A stretch of DNA of 64,000 bases from Branchiostoma belcheri. Its lineage: Eukaryota > Chordata > Leptocardii > Amphioxiformes > Branchiostomatidae. Position 1 is the first letter of the stretch. Each line of letters begins with the position of its first letter. Below, in pieces: positions 61,801 through 64,000 of this stretch. Where the stretch lies: NCBI RefSeq assembly GCF_001625305.1, contig NW_017802824.1, positions 1,544,314 to 1,608,313 on the forward strand, written 5' to 3'. The notes below the pieces were generated by a model, which searched no databases, was not told where the DNA came from, and was given only the letters and a program-made list of their open reading frames with translations. The position numbers and the translations under genes are program-made.

Positions 61801-63989
61801 TGTGTCTACAGAATAGCAGTCACATATTTGGCATACACCACTTCCAAATGACTTATTTGGGGGACTTTAATGGCTATTTTCAGCATAAAAAGGGCCAAAA
61901 GTGCTATACCCGTTCCATGTTCTATCTAAAGAATGGCCCGTTCCATCTGCCGTTGGCCATGGAACACGTGTTCCATTGCGGGTTACCTGGGGTCACATTG
62001 CACGTAAGTCGTGCGTAATGACCCACGCATTCAATTTTATGTGCCTAAGACCTTCAAAATGTATCAAATCTCATCATTGTTAGTATTTGCATACCTGTAA
62101 TAAGATTAGTAAAGCTTTCGAGATTCAATGGGCTTGTTCTTGCATCTTTGTTCTCAATTACATAGCTACTATATAATTCATTTATTTGAGAATCTTTGCC
62201 AGTTTTACACTGAGGTAAGTTTGGAATAGTCCACTTTTGCGTGGGAGGGAGATGGACTGAAATATGCTGTATTTGCTCCCAAGCAAATGTCGGCCTCTCT
62301 AGTTAGGTTTTGTTTTACATGGTGCACCCAAAAACTTTTTGTGCACCTAAGTTTTTAGGTTGGGTGCACCAGATTAGGTTGGGTGCACCTGATTTTGAAA
62401 AAAAAGACATTTTTGTTGCCCTCTGACAGTGTTTAACATGCCGAATATTGGCAAAGATGTCTGTTGCCATGCCAGAACGTGGATGGCAGATAAATATGAA
62501 GAGAGGAGACAATACAAGGCTCTGATTTGCTTTAACTTTGATGCAGTGATGTATTTCATTCCTTTTATACGTGATGTTCACTGAATCAAAACCATTTGAC
62601 AATGATTGAAAACTTTTATTTCTCAAAGTTGTTTCAGTGACAAATGGATGTATTAATAGTGTTAATAGTTGGCAGTAAAGGTTGCAAAGATCATTATACA
62701 TACATGTACATGTATATTATAATATGTTACAGAAAGTTTGAGGGCGGGTTCATATTTTTTGAGGGATGTTCTGATGTGCATGCAGATGACCTTGTTTGTA
62801 TTCATTTTTGTTGTTATTTGTTTGTTTGTTTTAGGTTATATCCAAACGAGAACACCTCCTGGCCCACCCTCTGTCCACCAGCCTCCTTCGCCACAAGTGG
62901 ACCAAATACGGCCGCTACATCTACTACTTCTCCCTCATCATCTACCTCGTGTTTCTCACCTTCCTCACGGGGTACCTGGTCACCGTCCGCCCGCCGTACG
63001 TGGACACGGCCGACAACGCGACCCAAGCGTCGTGGGAGCGATGGTCGACGAACAACTCCGCCGTGATCCTAGTGTTCTCCGTTATTGGGAAGTTCATCAT
63101 ACTGGGGCTGGCAGCCTTCCATATTGTTAAAGAGGTAACATAAGCTTCTGATTTATACATGTAGAGTTAGGGTTAGGGTTAGGGTAAGGGTTAGGGTTAG
63201 GTTAGAGTTAGGGTTAGGTTAGGGTTAGGCGTGTTTATGGTATATTTACTTTACATTAACAGATCTATTGAGAAAGTAACATTGTATCACATGTAATTGC
63301 ATTCAAAAGAAAGGAAGTCTGTCACACATTAAATACCTTCCCCTGACCAGCAACCAACTACAGTTGGCTGAAGTTTGGGAGTAGTCTGACAAGATTTTAG
63401 CCATGCCTACGTATTTCATATGAATCAAATCGAATTTTAGTTAAATTTGAGTCAAATTGAACACAAATCTTTTAGCCACACCTACGTATTCCATATGAAT
63501 CAAATCGAATTTGAAATTAAACAAAAATTTTTAACAAGATTTTTGCCACGTCTACCTTTCTATATGAGTCTAATCAAATTTGAGTTAAATTTGAGTAAAG
63601 TTCAATACACTGTACCAGCTGACCTTGCTCTCGACTTAGCAGTGTTTGGGAGTCCATGTATGGATATGTATGACACGGGCTTTAGGAAGTTATTGGTCTT
63701 ATATATGAATTACAAATATGGTATGCATATATACATTAGCTGCTATATCAGCAAACATTATTACAATATTAACATGTGACTTTAATTTTGGAACATTGAT
63801 ACTTCCCAAACAAACAAACAAACAAAGCCTTATTGTTGTTTACAACAGGTTGTGCAGATGTTTGTACAGAGGATGGATTACCTGACAGTGGAGAACCTGC
63901 TGGAGTGGGCGCTGTACGTTCTGTCTGTTCTGTTTGTCATCGACCTGAAGGCGGAGGACTGGCTCAGCTCCACACAGCCCATGAAAGAG
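36216..63989 (+). CDS. trpa1: TRPA1-like cation channel, 5' part (18 exons, 953 codons, continues past window)
   Basis: Eighteen exons join in frame to 953 codons, from an N-terminal region through about 17 ankyrin repeats (residues 106-720) and a linker to S1, S2 and S3. Repeat number, linker placement (WEMAMRNK, MPSVAELVFNKC, NYEFLDD) and S1 position fit TRPA1, a tetrameric plasma-membrane cation channel gated by irritants or temperature. The pore, S4-S6 and C-terminal coiled coil lie beyond 64000, so functional completeness cannot be judged. Introns 1 (8.1 kb) and 6 (5.9 kb) are large and loaded with transposons. Intron 12 has a GC donor. Amphioxus may have several TRPA genes, so the exact orthologue is open. 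Confidence 0.9.
38050..38525 (+). repeat. Three tandem units of about 160 bp
   Basis: Each unit contains CCTGTCCCTTCAACAA or CCCGTCCCTTCAACAA, then CTTGTAGATGTTTTGCATG, GCAATGCATAAAAGGGGCAT, and TATCTAAACATGAGAAATTT. Units start near 38060, 38226 and 38383. Confidence 0.85.
38725..39092. mobile_element. fam-4 Harbinger-like MITE
   Basis: GGCCATACCAATTTAATT and AATTAAATTGGAATGGCC ends, flanked by TAA on both sides. Confidence 0.75.
40252..43627 (-). mobile_element. fam-6 repeat interrupted by a 2.46-kb insertion
   Basis: Halves 40252-40626 and 43090-43627 match the uninterrupted copy at 26180-27110 without loss, in the same orientation, apart from the inserted 40627-43085 and its 4-bp duplication. 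Confidence 0.88.
40627..43085. mobile_element. 2.46-kb element with 663/664-bp direct terminal repeats
   Basis: The direct repeats are 40627-41289 and 42422-43085 and differ at about three positions. They run from GGTCTCGGACCGG to GACCCGGAACC, whose ends are loosely inverted, and do not have the TG..CA of LTR elements. The 1.13-kb centre has no long open frame and holds a G-rich tract at about 42228-42275 and TGACGTCATCGATGACGTCA at about 42373. TTCT flanks both ends (40623-40626 and 43086-43089), consistent with a 4-bp target duplication. It may be a non-autonomous LTR-like element or a DNA element with duplicated ends. I cannot classify it. Confidence 0.8.
44395..44630 (+). mobile_element. 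fam-5 MITE next to TRPA1 exon 2
   Basis: ATGTTTACCTTC at the left, CCTTTGGTAAACAT at the right. Its right end lies 29 bp before the first base of exon 2, so it forms most of the splice branch region. Confidence 0.8.
44660..59897 (+). CDS. trpa1: TRPA1-like exons 2-14: ankyrin repeat block
   Basis: Exons: 44660-44831, 45544-45632, 47027-47200, 47871-48089, 48765-48858, 54733-54928, 55543-55726, 56409-56516, 56890-56978, 57108-57254, 58030-58141, 58890-59026 and 59779-59897. About 17 ankyrin units can be read, for example CPLHYAARNNDYQMVKLLVE, ATPLHLACVSGNLDIVKLLL, CTPLHLASIAGHTKVVQVLL and TTPLHLASSRGHVEMVELLL. Most keep the TPLHLA and G-H-V-E-x-V positions. Intron phases are mixed. Exon 12 ends AAG before a GC donor (58142); using the nearby GT at 58146 instead would break the frame. 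This cytosolic domain in TRPA1 forms a curved array involved in gating and ligand response. Confidence 0.92.
44977..45186. mobile_element. fam-4 Harbinger-like MITE, TRPA1 intron 2
   Basis: GGCTATACCAATTTGACTTG and AATTAAATTGGTGTAGCC ends, flanked by TAA on each side. Confidence 0.75.
46193..47000. mobile_element. Nested foldback elements, TRPA1 intron 3
   Basis: Outer arms (TTCCAACACTTACATG.. TTTTCGGTTGACTCCATCAA at 46193-46247) pair with 46884-46946. Inside are two strong hairpins: about 46243-46505 (CAGGTCATA and ACAAGTTATCTGGCA arms) and 46538-46883 (TTTTCGGCTGATCCCGTCAA and TTCCGACTTCCGGAAAGTCA arms). The inner hairpin's ends resemble the outer ones, so related elements seem to have inserted into each other. 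A further arm pair (46507-46527 with 46980-47000) reaches to within 26 bp of exon 4. Confidence 0.75.
47205..47566. mobile_element. fam-4 MITE on the exon 4 splice donor
   Basis: GGCCACACCAATTTAATT and AATTAAATTGGTGTGGCC, flanked by TAA at 47202-47204 and 47567-47569. Exon 4 ends at 47200 and the intron begins GTAAGG, so the left TAA duplication lies inside the donor and the GG comes from the element. Confidence 0.88.
48563..48715 (-). mobile_element. fam-5 MITE fragment, TRPA1 intron 5
   Basis: It shares GTCAATGACCTGAACCAGA, TGTCACCATGGTAACTAGTG and AGGAGGGATTTAGACTCCTG with the other fam-5 copies, in reverse orientation. The ends are decayed. It lies 50 bp before exon 6. Confidence 0.65.
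49276..50607. repeat. Tandem duplication, two units of 666 bp
   Basis: Units 49276-49941 and 49942-50607 run from GTTTTTAAGTGCTCCGG to AAAACTCCCGC and differ at about two positions. GC content is higher than in the surrounding intron. Each contains a 146-codon open frame without recognisable similarity. Confidence 0.93.
50940..51130 (+). repeat. TTCCAAGTGGAAG repeat block, copy 1
   Basis: Several spaced TTCCAAGTGGA units with ACATTCTTGC.CACATTCC spacers, ending TTTTAGAATTACTTCTGTGA. Copy 2 is at 52855-53105. Confidence 0.7.
52855..53105 (+). repeat. TTCCAAGTGGAAG repeat block, copy 2
   Basis: Four TTCCAAGTGGAAG or TTCCAAGTGGATG units, the same spacers and the same TTTTAGAATTACTTCTGTGA end as copy 1. 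Confidence 0.7.
54500..54699. mobile_element. fam-4 right half, before TRPA1 exon 7
   Basis: It ends AAATTGGGGTGGCC followed by TAA, 34 bp before exon 7. The internal TTCATGGCTCCTATCATAGC block matches other fam-4 copies. The left end is lost or lies at 49011. Confidence 0.65.
55281..55484 (-). mobile_element. fam-5 MITE before TRPA1 exon 8
   Basis: ATGTTTACCGAAGG at the left and AGAAGGTAAACAT at the right, reversed relative to 44395-44630. It ends 58 bp before exon 8. Confidence 0.75.
55742..55827 (+). repeat. fam-6 end with (GT)n
   Basis: TACCTTCGACAAGAAGGTTA then about 24 GT/GC units, starting 15 bp after exon 8. Confidence 0.7.
57458..57880 (+). mobile_element. fam-6 repeat, short copy, TRPA1 intron 11
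   Basis: TACCTTCGCCAAGAAGGTTA at the left and GAGATCGTGGAACT at the right. It shares the ATAACTCGAG, GGTCTTCATGAGACCTA and AGAACCGGTTGAC blocks with the long copies. Confidence 0.75.
57935..57990 (-). mobile_element. 3' fragment of the SINE at 59151
   Basis: ATAACACACCAGTTTTGTAC and GTACAAGCTGCGTAAGAC are the reverse complement of the SINE's 3' end. Confidence 0.55.
58368..58560 (+). repeat. Degenerate fam-6 copy, TRPA1 intron 12
   Basis: A (GT)n tract, then CATAACTCAAGAAGGCTTAG, GATGAGACCT and TTATGGTACTGCA, as in 57458-57880. Confidence 0.55.
59151..59498 (+). mobile_element. tRNA-derived SINE, TRPA1 intron 13
   Basis: The A box is TGGCGTAACGG (59160 on) and the B box GGTTCGAATCC (59203-59213), in the spacing of a tRNA-derived pol III promoter. 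A conserved-looking body follows (CACTTCACTCAGGTGTAAAT, GGACGTTAAATGGAGGTCCC) and the 3' end is CAAAACTGGTGTATTACACC. Confidence 0.8.
59527..59732 (+). pseudogene. LINE reverse-transcriptase C-terminal fragment
   Basis: Translating with one frameshift gives KWYGQVSWSQ.., then RKRLEEDIREWTSEMEKKQK and REGWRKLWYP, and a stop near 59732. The ..W.DDI.EWT...REGWR.LV pattern is the typical end of non-LTR retrotransposon ORF2. It ends in ATGAGATGAGATGAAAAATA, a usual LINE tail. It is 5'-truncated and dead. Confidence 0.7.
60443..61210 (+). CDS. trpa1: TRPA1-like exons 15-16: linker before S1
   Basis: Exons 60443-60513 and 61019-61210. The text runs SVAELVFNKC (residues 719-728), ITFNYEFLDD, then NHPLQIM. 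This is the pre-S1 region that carries reactive cysteines in vertebrate TRPA1. Only Cys728 is retained here. Confidence 0.9.
61236..61325 (+). repeat. GGGTGCACC/TGCACCCAA repeats
   Basis: Short repeats of TGCACCCAA and TGGGTGCA lie right after exon 16 and recur at 62325-62395. They are probably the two ends of one inserted element of about 1.1 kb. Confidence 0.55.
62394..62570 (+). repeat. Dispersed repeat, copy of 2528-2707
   Basis: It contains TTGTTGCCCTCTGACAGTG, AACATGCCGAATATTGGCAA and GAAGAGAGGAGACAA. Copy in reverse at the far end of the window. Confidence 0.6.
62835..63989 (+). CDS. trpa1: TRPA1-like exons 17-18: S1, S2 and S3
   Basis: Exons 62835-63134 and 63849-63989. S1 is about residues 834-857 (YIYYFSLIIYLVFLTFLTGY..). 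The S1-S2 loop has an N-glycosylation site (NAT, residue 867). S2 is about 881-903 and S3 about 923-939 (LLEWALYVLSVLFVIDL). Exon 18 ends KE before GTGAGG; the rest lies past the window. Confidence 0.92.
63166..63229 (+). repeat. Interstitial telomere-type repeat
   Basis: About 10 units of TTAGGG with some TTAGG, TAAGGG and TTAGAG variants, in TRPA1 intron 17, 31 bp after exon 17. Confidence 0.92.
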
Positions 63990-64000
63990 GTGAGGAGCCA

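Overview
The window is animal nuclear DNA: genes are split by GT-AG introns, intergenic and intronic DNA is full of small hairpin transposons and microsatellites, and no bacterial-style operon is present. The gene set (a Ripply with WRPW and a Ripply box, an intron-bearing H2B, CHMP3, a calcineurin-B-like protein and a TRPA1-type channel) and the density of palindromic MITEs suggest an invertebrate chordate. Amphioxus (Branchiostoma) is my best guess, inferred from the protein sequences and not proven. A 20-base N run at 7592-7611 marks a draft-assembly gap.

Layout. (1) 1-14030 has no convincing protein gene; it holds a tRNA-Gln(CUG) on the minus strand and a dense field of hairpin MITEs. (2) 14031-17256, plus: Ripply, four coding exons, 156 aa, with three Pumilio-type sites and a poly(A) signal in the 3'UTR. 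(3) 21224-23011, plus: a three-exon, polyadenylated histone H2B variant, 133 aa. (4) 23909-31259, plus: CHMP3/VPS24 (ESCRT-III), six exons, 213 aa. (5) 34569-32588, minus: a calcineurin-B/CHP-like EF-hand protein, six exons, 185 aa, convergent with CHMP3. (6) 36216-63989 and beyond the window, plus: the 5' part of a TRPA1-like channel, 18 exons, 953 codons, about 17 ankyrin repeats plus S1-S3; the pore and C-terminus lie outside the window.

Mobile DNA, with names used below. fam-1: long hairpins with TAGCCTCTACCAGGCTT ends and 9-bp target duplications, 13 copies, all before 25.2 kb. fam-2: shorter hairpins with TAGCCTGG ends and 9-bp duplications. fam-3: TACTCTCCAAGCAGAGG ends. fam-4: Harbinger-like, GGCCACACCAATTTAATT ends with TAA duplications. 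fam-5: ATGTTTACC ends. fam-6: a longer repeat with CTTCGCC ends. Fam-4, fam-5 and fam-6 dominate 26-64 kb, mostly in TRPA1 introns. At 40106-43820 a fam-4 copy contains a fam-6 copy, which contains a young 2.46-kb element with 0.66-kb direct terminal repeats. Intact related copies of the two outer layers lie elsewhere in the window, so this three-layer order can be read directly.

The five protein genes do not form a pathway; the neighbourhood is ordinary synteny. The most interesting points are the nested insertion and its unclassified direct-repeat element, the 9-bp-duplication hairpin family, a Harbinger MITE sitting on the TRPA1 exon 4 splice donor, loss of two of the electrophile-sensing cysteines expected in TRPA1, a triple Pumilio site in Ripply, and the unusual H2B. 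All exon joins were checked by hand for reading frame and family similarity; no transcript data were available.
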